Shown piece after piece: positions 56,001 to 63,498 of a stretch of DNA of 64,000 nt (positions are counted from its first letter, which is position 1; each line of letters starts with the position of its first letter). The position numbers and the translations under genes are program-made. The stretch lies in assembly GCF_900128945.1 (NCBI RefSeq), contig NZ_FQUD01000005.1, positions 220,065 to 284,064 of the forward strand, in the 5' to 3' direction. Under the pieces are notes generated by a model that was given only the letters and a program-made list of their open reading frames with translations, searched no databases and was not told the origin of the DNA. The DNA comes from Chryseobacterium sp. OV279 (GTDB lineage: Bacteria; Bacteroidota; Bacteroidia; Flavobacteriales; Weeksellaceae).

Positions 56001-56082
56001 TCTGAATATTTTAATGATTTTTATCATCCGTGTTAATTATTGTTAATGTTTGATATAATTTTTTTAGTTAAATAATTTTTTA

Positions 56083-56090
56083 TAAATTTG
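56083..56090 (+). promoter_or_regulatory. candidate -7 element of the Lrp-type gene
   Basis: TAAATTTG (TAnnTTTG type) 45 bp before the ATG at 56135; no TTG at the right spacing. Confidence 0.45.
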
Positions 56091-56134
56091 CAAAAAATAC
56101 ATGGATTTTTTAAGAAAATTGTAATTTAACTAAT

Positions 56135-56605
56135 ATGAACTATCAACTGGACGAAATAGACAAGAAGATTCTTGATTTCTTAGTAGAAAACACAAGAATG
56201 CCTTTTACAGAGATTGCAAAGCAGATGGATGTTTCTGCGGGAACAATTCACGTAAGAGTGAAAAAAATGGAGGATGCAGGTATTATTTTGGGATCATCTC
56301 TTAATATCGATTATGGTAAGCTGGACTATCACTTTACAGCTTTCATTGGGATCCTTTTGACAAAATCAAACCGCACTCAAGAGGTATTGAAAGAATTATC
56401 AATACTTCCGAACGTAATCGAAGCGAGCGTTATTTCCGGGAAATATAATATTTTCTGTAAAGTAAGAGCTAAGAATACGGAAGATGCAAAAAGAATTATC
56501 TATCAGATAGACGACATTCAAGATGTAATGAGAACCGAAAGTATGATCTCCATGGAAGAGTACTTGAGCGACAAAAACAGATTGATCAACGCTATTTCTA
56601 TATAA
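56135..56605 (+). CDS. Lrp/AsnC family transcriptional regulator
   Basis: 156 aa. N-terminal winged helix LDEIDKKILDFLVENTRMPFTE followed by the HTH 'AKQMDVSAGTIHVRVKKME', then a RAM ligand domain ('HFTAFIGILLTKSN', VIEASVISGKYNIFCKVRAK, EDAKRIIYQIDDIQDVMRTE). Typical length. Lrp/AsnC proteins form octamers and sense amino acids; ligand and targets are unknown here. Followed by a hairpin terminator 31 bp downstream. Confidence 0.9.
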   Translation: MNYQLDEIDKKILDFLVENTRMPFTEIAKQMDVSAGTIHVRVKKMEDAGIILGSSLNIDYGKLDYHFTAFIGILLTKSNRTQEVLKELSILPNVIEASVISGKYNIFCKVRAKNTEDAKRIIYQIDDIQDVMRTESMISMEEYLSDKNRLINAISI

Positions 56606-56635
56606 TTCAAATTTTAAACGAATAAATATGCTGAA

Positions 56636-56664
56636 GAACTTATGAATTTATTCATAAGTTCTTT
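56636..56664 (+). terminator. terminator after Lrp-type gene
   Basis: 11-bp perfect stem gaacttatgaa / ttcataagttc (56636-56646, 56651-56661) with ttt tail. TACTTTTG at 56664-56671, directly behind, could be the -7 box of the next gene. Confidence 0.75.
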
Positions 56665-56676
56665 ACTTTTGTACCT

Positions 56677-57054
56677 ATGGAAGAATACAGTTACTTTGAC
56701 GAGGATCCAAAGAAAGGATGGGGCTTTATTTTAGCATTTGCAGCTTTGATGCTGTTCACGATAATGGGGCTTGGAATAGATGTAGATGAATACCTGCAGC
56801 ATGAATATCTTCAGATCCCGAGGTGGTATTTTTTCGTTATTTTTTCCATTGATTTCCTGATGATGATCGGGCTGGTGCTGATGTTTTTCTACAGAAAAGT
56901 GGGCATCATCATGTTTCCGGCGCTGTTGGTTCTGCATTTCTTTATGCACAATTACTATCTGTCTACCTTTTTGTATACGGATGTAACGAATCTTTTCCTT
57001 TTTACCGGTTTTGGAATGCTTGCTATTATTCCGAAATGGAAGTTTTTCAGATAG
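56677..57054 (+). CDS. four-helix membrane protein of unknown function
   Basis: 125 aa with four predicted membrane helices (about 15-35, 47-70, 73-92, 98-118) and an acidic N-terminus (MEEYSYFDEDPKKGW). No family recognised. A TAnnTTTG box (56664-56671) lies only 5 bp before the ATG; if used, the transcript would be leaderless or nearly so. Confidence 0.6.
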   Translation: MEEYSYFDEDPKKGWGFILAFAALMLFTIMGLGIDVDEYLQHEYLQIPRWYFFVIFSIDFLMMIGLVLMFFYRKVGIIMFPALLVLHFFMHNYYLSTFLYTDVTNLFLFTGFGMLAIIPKWKFFR

Positions 57055-57191
57055 AACTTTAAATGATACCTTTAAGCTGGTCCGTAGAAGTAAATAGCGA
57101 GTCGTTTTAAAGAGTTTTTGATTGGTTTCTACCATTTCCCTAAATTGTGGATAAGAAGCGAATTTAAGTGCTTAAATAGACTTTTTAGTTT

Positions 57192-57761
57192 CTACAGATT
57201 TTTCAGAAAGTAGAGAGGGTAATCCAGCTCAAAAGTTTCGTGAAAAATTTCAAACTTATTTTGAGTGTAAAAAGTGCGGTTTTCGGGAGTGGTTGTTTCT
57301 ACATAAATCAATTCTCCCTCATAAAATTCTAAGGATTCATTCAACAGTTTTGTGCCGATGCCTTTTCCCTGTTCTTCCGGGATAACTGCCATGAGCCACA
57401 AATGGATGAATTTTTCCTCAGGATGGAAACTTTTCAAAAGTTTTTCCCTTCCTAAAACTTTAAACATATTGTCTATGCCGATACAGACAAATAGCAACCT
57501 GAGCTCTAAAGCGAATTTTCTGAAACTGAATGTATTATTGTCCAGGAATAAAATACATCCTTTATCGTGATCGGTTAAAAATATATTGCCATTCAATAGG
57601 GACACATCAAACTGAAATTCCATTAATGCTTTTAGTCTTTTGTATCTGTCACCGGATTTTTTCAGCACAAAGTTGATAGAATTAGGAATAAGAATATCAA
57701 TAAAAGCCCGGCATAATATGTCAACTGCCTTTTCCCGATCTCTGTGAGTCGCTTTTTTCAT
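57192..57761 (-). CDS. GNAT family N-acetyltransferase
   Basis: 189 aa. Acetyl-CoA-binding motif A 'HLWLMAVIPEEQGKGIGTKL' (Q-x-x-G-x-G: QGKGIG) near residue 130, then IYVETTTPENRTFYTQNKF (motif B). The N-terminal half, with DREKAVDILCRAFIDI and LFVCIGIDNMF, looks like the variable acceptor-binding part. Substrate unknown. It is separated from the RiPP operon by about 190 bp, same strand, so its link to that operon is uncertain. Confidence 0.8.
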   Translation of the reverse strand: MKKATHRDREKAVDILCRAFIDILIPNSINFVLKKSGDRYKRLKALMEFQFDVSLLNGNIFLTDHDKGCILFLDNNTFSFRKFALELRLLFVCIGIDNMFKVLGREKLLKSFHPEEKFIHLWLMAVIPEEQGKGIGTKLLNESLEFYEGELIYVETTTPENRTFYTQNKFEIFHETFELDYPLYFLKNL

Positions 57762-57954
57762 GGATTTAGTTTAGCCAAAAGTAAGAATAAATCATTTGAG
57801 TGAGTTATGAGTTTTGAACTATGAGTTCCTATTGTATTTCTTAGAATAAGCGAAGCGGCTTTGTCTTTCTTAAAAAATTATCTAATATAATCTTTGTCTT
57901 TCCTTGGGTAAAAAAAAATAACGAGGGCTTAACCTGAGTTCGAGGCAAAACATT

Positions 57955-59031
57955 TCAGCAATGATCAAGTCCGTAAAATCGAATAGCATGCTGTTTTAGC
58001 GGGTTTCGGCTCCATTCTTCCCATTTTCCCGTATAAGGATCGTAACCGCATTTAAGGGGCTTAGATGTGTCTAATTCTTCGTTATTTTGATGAGTGCGTT
58101 CTGTGTAAGCTCTACAGTCTGTGCAGATATATCTGAACTCACAATCTTTGCAGACCTCTATTTTATCTTTCGTGATACTCCAGTACTTTTTAAAATTGGC
58201 TTTTAGCAGGGCTTCTTCAAGGTTTGTCTCATGGATGTTTCCAAAACTTTCAGGCATTAAAGGACAGTTTTTGATATGGCCGTGAAGATCTATTCCCATC
58301 TTTTTATGAAGGCAGGAATTATGATTCATAGCTTCTGAAACCTTTGATATATTAGTATTGAAATATTTCAGATCTACTTTTCCACAGGAGGAAATTTTCA
58401 CGTCTTCTTCTGTAAAATTCAGAGCAAATCTGAATTCATCCTTTACTTTGAAAGGTTCTTTTTCACAGGTATAAAAAACAATATGGTACATCCTTTCCGT
58501 ATTGCTGTGGATGGTGTTTATAAAATCCAGATCGACGGCTTGATGGAATGGAGAAAAAACTTCGATACCACACAAAACTGAATGGGAAAATATTTGATCG
58601 GTCTTTATGAAATCATCTTCAGTAAATGGTTTTTGACTGTATATCACCAAATGCTTTACGCCAAGTTTTTCTACTGATTCCTTTACTTTTTCCAATATCG
58701 AAACCTCTGTGAGCTCTATGAAAAGATCAGAGACCCTACTGGGCTCATCATATTCACAGGAAAGCGGTGGGAAGTTTTTGTCCCAATCATTCTCTGTCAT
58801 GAATCCGTATTCTTTCTGTAATAAATTGTCCAGGTATTCCTGAATAACAGTTTTGGATTCTTCATCATAATTCTCTAAGACATCTTCTACAGAACCATTT
58901 TTCAGTTCCTCCACGACATCATACAATTCAAGAGGATATAGCTCCGAGACATTCCTTTGAAGATCGGAAATCAGGATCCTGATGGCTCCTTTTGTGATGA
59001 GTATATTTGAAAACAAATTGAAGTATCTCAT
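57955..59031 (-). CDS. gwsS: grasp-with-spasm type SPASM-domain peptide maturase
   Basis: 358 aa. C-terminal SPASM region with a Cys-rich pattern: C240 (NSCLHKK), C256 (KNCPLMPESFGNI, the classic C-P...E-x-x-G-N-I SPASM signature), C294-x2-C297-x5-C303-x2-C306 (CKDCEFRYICTDC) and C328. SPASM domains bind auxiliary Fe-S clusters in RiPP-modifying enzymes. No CxxxCxxC radical SAM motif is visible in the first 230 residues. Pairing with an ATP-grasp gene and a GG-leader peptide marks it as the GwsS-type partner. Start overlaps the 60-aa gene by ATGA. Confidence 0.78.
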   Translation of the reverse strand: MRYFNLFSNILITKGAIRILISDLQRNVSELYPLELYDVVEELKNGSVEDVLENYDEESKTVIQEYLDNLLQKEYGFMTENDWDKNFPPLSCEYDEPSRVSDLFIELTEVSILEKVKESVEKLGVKHLVIYSQKPFTEDDFIKTDQIFSHSVLCGIEVFSPFHQAVDLDFINTIHSNTERMYHIVFYTCEKEPFKVKDEFRFALNFTEEDVKISSCGKVDLKYFNTNISKVSEAMNHNSCLHKKMGIDLHGHIKNCPLMPESFGNIHETNLEEALLKANFKKYWSITKDKIEVCKDCEFRYICTDCRAYTERTHQNNEELDTSKPLKCGYDPYTGKWEEWSRNPLKQHAIRFYGLDHC

Positions 59032-59210
59032 AATAGTCGGACGAGTGGTTTTATGGGTTTTTCTCTTACGTAAAAGCTGGTTTGATATTTTTTACATCTT
59101 AATATACATTTGGTATTGCTGGTAATCCCTTTGGAGCCTGTGTTGTCAAAAAAATCCATATGCTTAAAGGATAAGGGAAGTTTGTGTTTTTCACCGAAAT
59201 TTTCTTTCAT
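59028..59210 (-). CDS. 60-aa protein embedded in the RiPP operon
   Basis: Coupled by ATGA overlaps to the ATP-grasp gene upstream (59207-59210) and the SPASM gene downstream (59028-59031), which argues strongly for a real, co-translated gene. Soluble, basic C-terminal half (charged REKPIKPLVRLL) and one CxxxC pair (C35, C39, in TKCILRCKK). No GG motif or signal peptide. I do not recognise the family; it could be an auxiliary peptide-binding protein or a second substrate. Confidence 0.6.
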   Translation of the reverse strand: MKENFGEKHKLPLSFKHMDFFDNTGSKGITSNTKCILRCKKYQTSFYVREKPIKPLVRLL

Positions 59211-60109
59211 AAATAATCTGCAATTTTTTTAAATAGTGGATAATTGCAATGGTAAGCTACGTTTGCAAACTGACCTACAGGATTTACTTCTAAGAAATAA
59301 TAGCGGTTTCCGCTTTTGATAAAATCCAGTGAACCGCAGTTGAGATCCAGCATCTGCATTAGCTTGTGAATTTTAATTTCCATTTCTTTAGGAAGATCGT
59401 ACCTGATATTTCTATTGGGCTTTTCATTATTGTACTTTCTGAAATCCGTTTTAGTCTGTTCGTCATTCTGTGAGAAAATAGCCATGGAGAAACATTTACC
59501 TTCGAAATAAAAGGTTCTGATCTCAAAATCCTTTTCTATCTTTTCCTGAAAGAAAGAAGTGAAAAATCCCTCTTTCTCTGCTTCTTCGATAATGGTTGTA
59601 TACATGATTCCATCTTGATTTTCAGATAGATTGTCCAGGATCACATTTCCCGTGATCGACTTTGTGATGGTTGTATTCAGAAGAACTTCATCTGTATGGT
59701 CTGCCAAAAAATATTCAGGAACATCCAGTCCTGCTTTCTGCGCATATTCCAATACCAAAAGCTTATTGACGTGGCTATTGCTTTGTTTGTTGATATGCTT
59801 TTTTGCTTCTAAAGTTTTCAGTACGTAATCTTCCAGCCAGTGCTGGGTTTCATTCATATAGATATTAATAGAATCGTTATTGTAGTGTAGACGTTTAAAA
59901 TAAAGTCCACCTCTTCTGTGCCAAACGCTTTTTATATCGTCCAGAAAGAAACTGTTTTTCTGACTTTGCAGAAAGAATTTTTTTTCACGAAGATGAATTT
60001 CAAAAAACTCATCATCATTCACAAGAATAAAGAGTTTATTCATTGAAGCCAGCCAGCGGATCACTTCTATTGTTGTCCGGTCATTATTATCAGAAAATAT
60101 CAGGATCAT
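59207..60109 (-). CDS. gwsG: grasp-with-spasm type ATP-grasp peptide maturase
   Basis: 300 aa. ATP-grasp ligase of the graspetide/MvdD-like kind: SVWHRRGG (W-x-R-R conserved near residue 63), FFQEKIEKDFEIRTFYFEGK (ATP-grasp fold, lysine/arginine triad), DFRKYNNEKPNRNIRYDLP, and the metal/ATP motif LNCGSLDFIKSGNRYYFLEVNPVG (D...E-x-N) near residues 255-280. Such enzymes join Glu/Asp side chains to Thr/Ser/Lys side chains in a precursor peptide by ester or amide bonds. Overlaps both neighbours by 4 nt. Confidence 0.85.
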   Translation of the reverse strand: MILIFSDNNDRTTIEVIRWLASMNKLFILVNDDEFFEIHLREKKFFLQSQKNSFFLDDIKSVWHRRGGLYFKRLHYNNDSINIYMNETQHWLEDYVLKTLEAKKHINKQSNSHVNKLLVLEYAQKAGLDVPEYFLADHTDEVLLNTTITKSITGNVILDNLSENQDGIMYTTIIEEAEKEGFFTSFFQEKIEKDFEIRTFYFEGKCFSMAIFSQNDEQTKTDFRKYNNEKPNRNIRYDLPKEMEIKIHKLMQMLDLNCGSLDFIKSGNRYYFLEVNPVGQFANVAYHCNYPLFKKIADYL

Positions 60110-61014
60110 TTGGTTTTGAGGCTATCGGATAAATCTTTTGCTAATTTGTTTCTGTATTTTAAACTGGGAAGACCAATACTTTTTCTGTTACGGTTTACTT
60201 TAGCTGAATCTGTTATATTTTGATACCCTTGATAAACACCGTAGGTATAGGGAATTTTATGATGCAGATTATTTCGGTCAACCATGGCTGCATAATCGCG
60301 CGGAGGGTATTCACCCGACTTTACATATTCTAATATTTTGGCTTTGAAATAAGGATAATGTTTATCATAATCTGCCATGTGAAGAATGATTACATCCAGG
60401 GGCATAAAAATATCCTTATGGTATAAACCTATCTTTTGTTTGGAAGGAAAACCGCGATTTTCAAATGTCCACTTTAGGAGTTCAGCATTTTTTAGGTCAT
60501 TTTCAAAGATTTCTGAACTGTTGGAACGTCCATTAAACTGATCCCTACCAATAGCTACAACAAAAGAGTCTATCATTTTTTTATCAAGCTTCTTTTCCCA
60601 TTCAGCAACCTTTTGTTCTATACTCAGGCTGTCTATTTCGTATTTTTTGTAGAGGCTGATGAACTTCGGATCTGCTTTTTTGTATCTCCAATAAGGAGCT
60701 ATTAAGGGAATCAATCGGTAAAGACTTCTCTTGCCTCCAAAATTTTTTCCAAGCTTGTCAGAAGTTCTGATATACGTTTCATATTCTTCGGTGCGTTCCT
60801 GATTAAGAGGCCGGTATTTCCTGAATAATTTACGGTAGAGATCGGTCGCTTTTTCCGGCTGTTTAGCTATTCGATAAATGCTGTCAATTTCATATACTTT
60901 CTGGTAATAGGTGATATAATCCTTGCTTTTGCAACAGTAAAGAAAAAAGCAGATAAGCAGAGAGCCCAACAGATATCCGATGCTTTGATTCTGTTTCGTG
61001 TGTAATGATTCCAT
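60106..61014 (-). CDS. lipoprotein of the RiPP operon, unknown function
   Basis: 302 aa. Hydrophobic N-terminus with cysteines (SLLICFFLYCCKS), either a lipobox or a membrane anchor. The body is helical and basic; the C-terminal region with MVDRNNLHHKIPYTYGVYQG and NRNRKSIGLPS resembles DUF6624-type proteins (tentative). It lies between precursor and ATP-grasp gene and overlaps the latter by ATGA. Could be an export, immunity or processing factor; no transporter or peptidase is otherwise present in the operon. Confidence 0.6.
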   Translation of the reverse strand: MESLHTKQNQSIGYLLGSLLICFFLYCCKSKDYITYYQKVYEIDSIYRIAKQPEKATDLYRKLFRKYRPLNQERTEEYETYIRTSDKLGKNFGGKRSLYRLIPLIAPYWRYKKADPKFISLYKKYEIDSLSIEQKVAEWEKKLDKKMIDSFVVAIGRDQFNGRSNSSEIFENDLKNAELLKWTFENRGFPSKQKIGLYHKDIFMPLDVIILHMADYDKHYPYFKAKILEYVKSGEYPPRDYAAMVDRNNLHHKIPYTYGVYQGYQNITDSAKVNRNRKSIGLPSLKYRNKLAKDLSDSLKTK

Positions 61015-61032
61015 TAGTACTTGCTTGAAGTT

Positions 61033-61072
61033 TAAATAAAACAGGACTGTAATTGATTTAAAAACAGTCCTG
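61033..61072 (-). terminator. leaky terminator between precursor and maturation genes
   Basis: 9-bp perfect stem caggactgt / acagtcctg (61042-61050, 61064-61072), followed on the minus strand by UUUUAUUU. It lies between the precursor stop (61092) and the next start (61014). Partial termination here would give far more precursor than enzyme mRNA (inference). Confidence 0.6.
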
Positions 61073-61091
61073 ATTGCCTTATCCCCAATTA

Positions 61092-61298
61092 TTAAGGAGT
61101 GCTCGGATTAGGTCCTTCAATGCTTAGAGTCATTGTTTTTTTCCCATCTTTGTAATAGGCGGTATCTGAGCAGTTACTTCCACATGCCGTTTGTTCCGAT
61201 GATCTTGCTGAATCATCTCCTCCGTGAATAGACTGCATATCCTTCAGTTTCTTGTTTTCCAATGAAGAAAAGTTCTTCATTCCATTTAATTTTTTCAT
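61092..61298 (-). CDS. gwsA: RiPP precursor peptide with double-glycine leader
   Basis: 68 aa. Leader MKKLNGMKNFSSLENKKL then KDMQSIHGG; cleavage is expected after Gly27 as in Bacteroidota GG-motif peptides. The 41-residue core starts DDSARSSEQTACGSNC, has two cysteines (39, 43), many Thr/Ser and Asp/Glu (DTAYYKDGKK, SIEGPNPSTP), suitable for side-chain ester/amide crosslinks by the ATP-grasp enzyme. First gene of the operon; a TAGTTTTG on the minus strand (61431-61438) is a possible -7 box. Confidence 0.78.
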   Translation of the reverse strand: MKKLNGMKNFSSLENKKLKDMQSIHGGDDSARSSEQTACGSNCSDTAYYKDGKKTMTLSIEGPNPSTP

Positions 61299-61770
61299 AA
61301 TTGAATAATTTTTTTATTAAAATTTGTGGTTGTCATATAAACCCTGACATGGGTTTTACCATTCTTCATTTCAGTCTGTACTGTACACTTACAGACGGAT
61401 CTGCTGAATGTTTATCAACGTTGATGATTCCAAAACTATAGATTATTACATCTCTTTTGTGTGAATTAATATGCTGTTTTTTTGTAAATTCGTGAGGCCT
61501 TTTTGTATGGTTGTACAGATTAAAATAAATCATGAAAATATCCGGTTGATAAAATTTTGTCCATCTGGGATTGAGAAATATAAATCCTGATTTTATGGAT
61601 TACAATAGCAGATAAACAGTCCCATATTTCTATTGTATGTGATAATTAAATAGTATGCATACAAAAAAATACCTTACAGACAACGGCTTACAGCCTTAGA
61701 AATATTTAAATTTTCATCTATTTTTGTACATTGACTGTTATCACCCAAATCAAAATCACAAAATCACTGT
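61299..61770. other. divergent intergenic region upstream of the RiPP operon
   Basis: 472 bp without a gene. Holds a weak hairpin (61339-61356, aaaccc/gggttt) in the presumed leader of the precursor transcript and a minus-strand TAGTTTTG (61431-61438). Nothing else recognised. Confidence 0.5.
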
Positions 61771-62322
61771 ATGCAAAACCTCAAACAGCTCAATATTGAT
61801 TTAAAAACGTATCTTGAAGAAACCACAGAACAATTTGTTAAAGACCTTGTACAAATACTGGAAGGGAAAAATGCAGATTATCTGGACGGAAAGAGCAAAA
61901 CAGACATTGTAGCCTACTATTTCGAATATGAATATGATGATCTGGATATCTCAGCATGGTCTGTTGATCAATCCGGAACTATCATAACCAATCCTGTACT
62001 TTTATTAACCGAAAAAGAAGAAGAGAATGATGGCAAGGAAAGCTGGAAAGCACTTCTGCCGGAAAAAATATGGACAGCAGCTTCAGATTTTCAGGAAGAG
62101 TATGCGGATGATGATGACTTCGATGATTGGTGGGACGAATACAATGACGAAAAATATGAGCTATTTGAAAACTGGTTCTTTGATGGCTGGAAAAAGGCGT
62201 CAGAACAGACAAACAATAGGGTAGATGCCTATTTTTCAATTCATGATACCTACTTTAAAACAGACCTGAATACCCTGCAGACGATTAACGACGACGAAAT
62301 TTCAGAACGTTATACCTCATAA
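61771..62322 (+). CDS. acidic hypothetical protein
   Basis: 183 aa, very acidic with a Trp/Asp-rich segment (EEYADDDDFDDWWDEYNDEK near residues 108-127). No signal peptide or membrane segment. No family recognised. It lies divergent from the RiPP operon and 33 bp before the first of two membrane proteins on the same strand, possibly co-transcribed with them. Confidence 0.55.
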   Translation: MQNLKQLNIDLKTYLEETTEQFVKDLVQILEGKNADYLDGKSKTDIVAYYFEYEYDDLDISAWSVDQSGTIITNPVLLLTEKEEENDGKESWKALLPEKIWTAASDFQEEYADDDDFDDWWDEYNDEKYELFENWFFDGWKKASEQTNNRVDAYFSIHDTYFKTDLNTLQTINDDEISERYTS

Positions 62323-62354
62323 AATAATACACATTAAAATATATCACTATTATT

Positions 62355-62819
62355 ATGAACACCTATCAATTTTACAAAAAAGAAGGAAACCTGTTAATTT
62401 TTAAAAACCAACCCATCTTTGTATTTGTATTGGCTGCTCTTACATTCGTTGCAGCAGGATTCTCGTATAAGTATAAGATTCCTTTATTGGCCTTATTTCT
62501 TGTTGCTTTTGGAGGCCTGATGATCGCCAATTTCTTTGCGAAAAAATTTGTGATTGATCCTCAGCAGCAGACTATTACCTGTAAACCGAGTGTTTTTGTT
62601 TCTGCAAAGACCTATTCTTTCAAGGATTTTACGCATTTTGAAGTGCTGGCAATGAAATATCTGGGCTTCATCACCACCAATGTATTTCTGAATATTTATT
62701 TTGAAGTGAATGGCAAGGAACATAAATTTATGGTAGGACAGGCGCTTACCCATAAAAGCATACAGAAAATGGTCAATGAAACCGAAGATATCATGAGCCT
62801 AAACGAAAATAAGCGATGA
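62355..62819 (+). CDS. two-helix membrane protein with PH-like domain, paralog 1
   Basis: 154 aa. Two adjacent hydrophobic segments (about 21-38 and 40-62; PIFVFVLAALTFVAAGFSY), then a beta-rich domain that begins KKFVIDPQQQTITCKPS and ends in a short amphipathic helix, the layout of bacterial PH-like (bPH) proteins. The next gene has the same layout and overlaps it by ATGA, so the pair probably acts together. Function unknown. Confidence 0.55.
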   Translation: MNTYQFYKKEGNLLIFKNQPIFVFVLAALTFVAAGFSYKYKIPLLALFLVAFGGLMIANFFAKKFVIDPQQQTITCKPSVFVSAKTYSFKDFTHFEVLAMKYLGFITTNVFLNIYFEVNGKEHKFMVGQALTHKSIQKMVNETEDIMSLNENKR

Positions 62820-63328
62820 ATACCAAAGACCGATATAAATTTGAAGATAACGGAAGTGAAATAAGTTTTATGCCTAATTACAACTTCATACACACCTTAA
62901 AATGGTGGTTAGGAGCGGGTATTTTGGCCATTCCGGTGCTGTATTATTTCAGAAATATACTATCTCGAAATGCCTTTACCATTGCTTCCGTTATATTAGG
63001 GATTTATATGGTGTATTTTCTGTGGGATCTTGTTTTCAGAGTTCCTGTAAAATACATATTCGATAAAAGGGAGAAGTGTATCTACCGCAAACTGTTTCTT
63101 ACCAAAAACATCATGAGCTTTGATGAAATGACTTATTTCATTAATGAAGACAACGGTGGATATTATTATGTAATCGGGAAAAAGAGAAACCAATTTGTCA
63201 AGAATTACAGAATCAGCAGTTATTTTTCAGGTTCTAAAAAATCACGTTTGAGAGAGGATGAATTCCTGACAGAGATACTATATCCCGTATTGGATGCAAT
63301 AGATGTTCCGATCAACAGACCGCAGTAA
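62816..63328 (+). CDS. two-helix membrane protein with PH-like domain, paralog 2
   Basis: 170 aa. Same organisation as the preceding gene: two helices (about 31-50 and 59-77), then VKYIFDKREKCIYRKL, SFDEMTYFIN and a C-terminal helix. ATGA overlap with the upstream gene. No recognised function. Confidence 0.55.
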   Translation: MNTKDRYKFEDNGSEISFMPNYNFIHTLKWWLGAGILAIPVLYYFRNILSRNAFTIASVILGIYMVYFLWDLVFRVPVKYIFDKREKCIYRKLFLTKNIMSFDEMTYFINEDNGGYYYVIGKKRNQFVKNYRISSYFSGSKKSRLREDEFLTEILYPVLDAIDVPINRPQ

Positions 63329-63339
63329 TGACGGGTTTT

Positions 63340-63498
63340 TGAGTAGGGAAGTTTGAGGGTTTGAGAGTATATGAGTGTGAAAAAAGTTGCTGGCTGATAG
63401 TAATTAAGCCTCATACTTTAATAATCAGAAATTTTTAAATACTCTAAAACCTCATATATCGAATAATTTTGAATAAAAGACAAGTATCTGGCGGCTGA
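63340..63498. repeat. dispersed repeat copy 2, cut at the IS110 end
   Basis: Diverged copy of the element at 43924-44110, including gatagtaattaa and gacaagtatctggcggctga. Similarity stops exactly after tggcggctga (63498); the second half of the palindrome is missing and IS110-type sequence follows. Confidence 0.65.
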
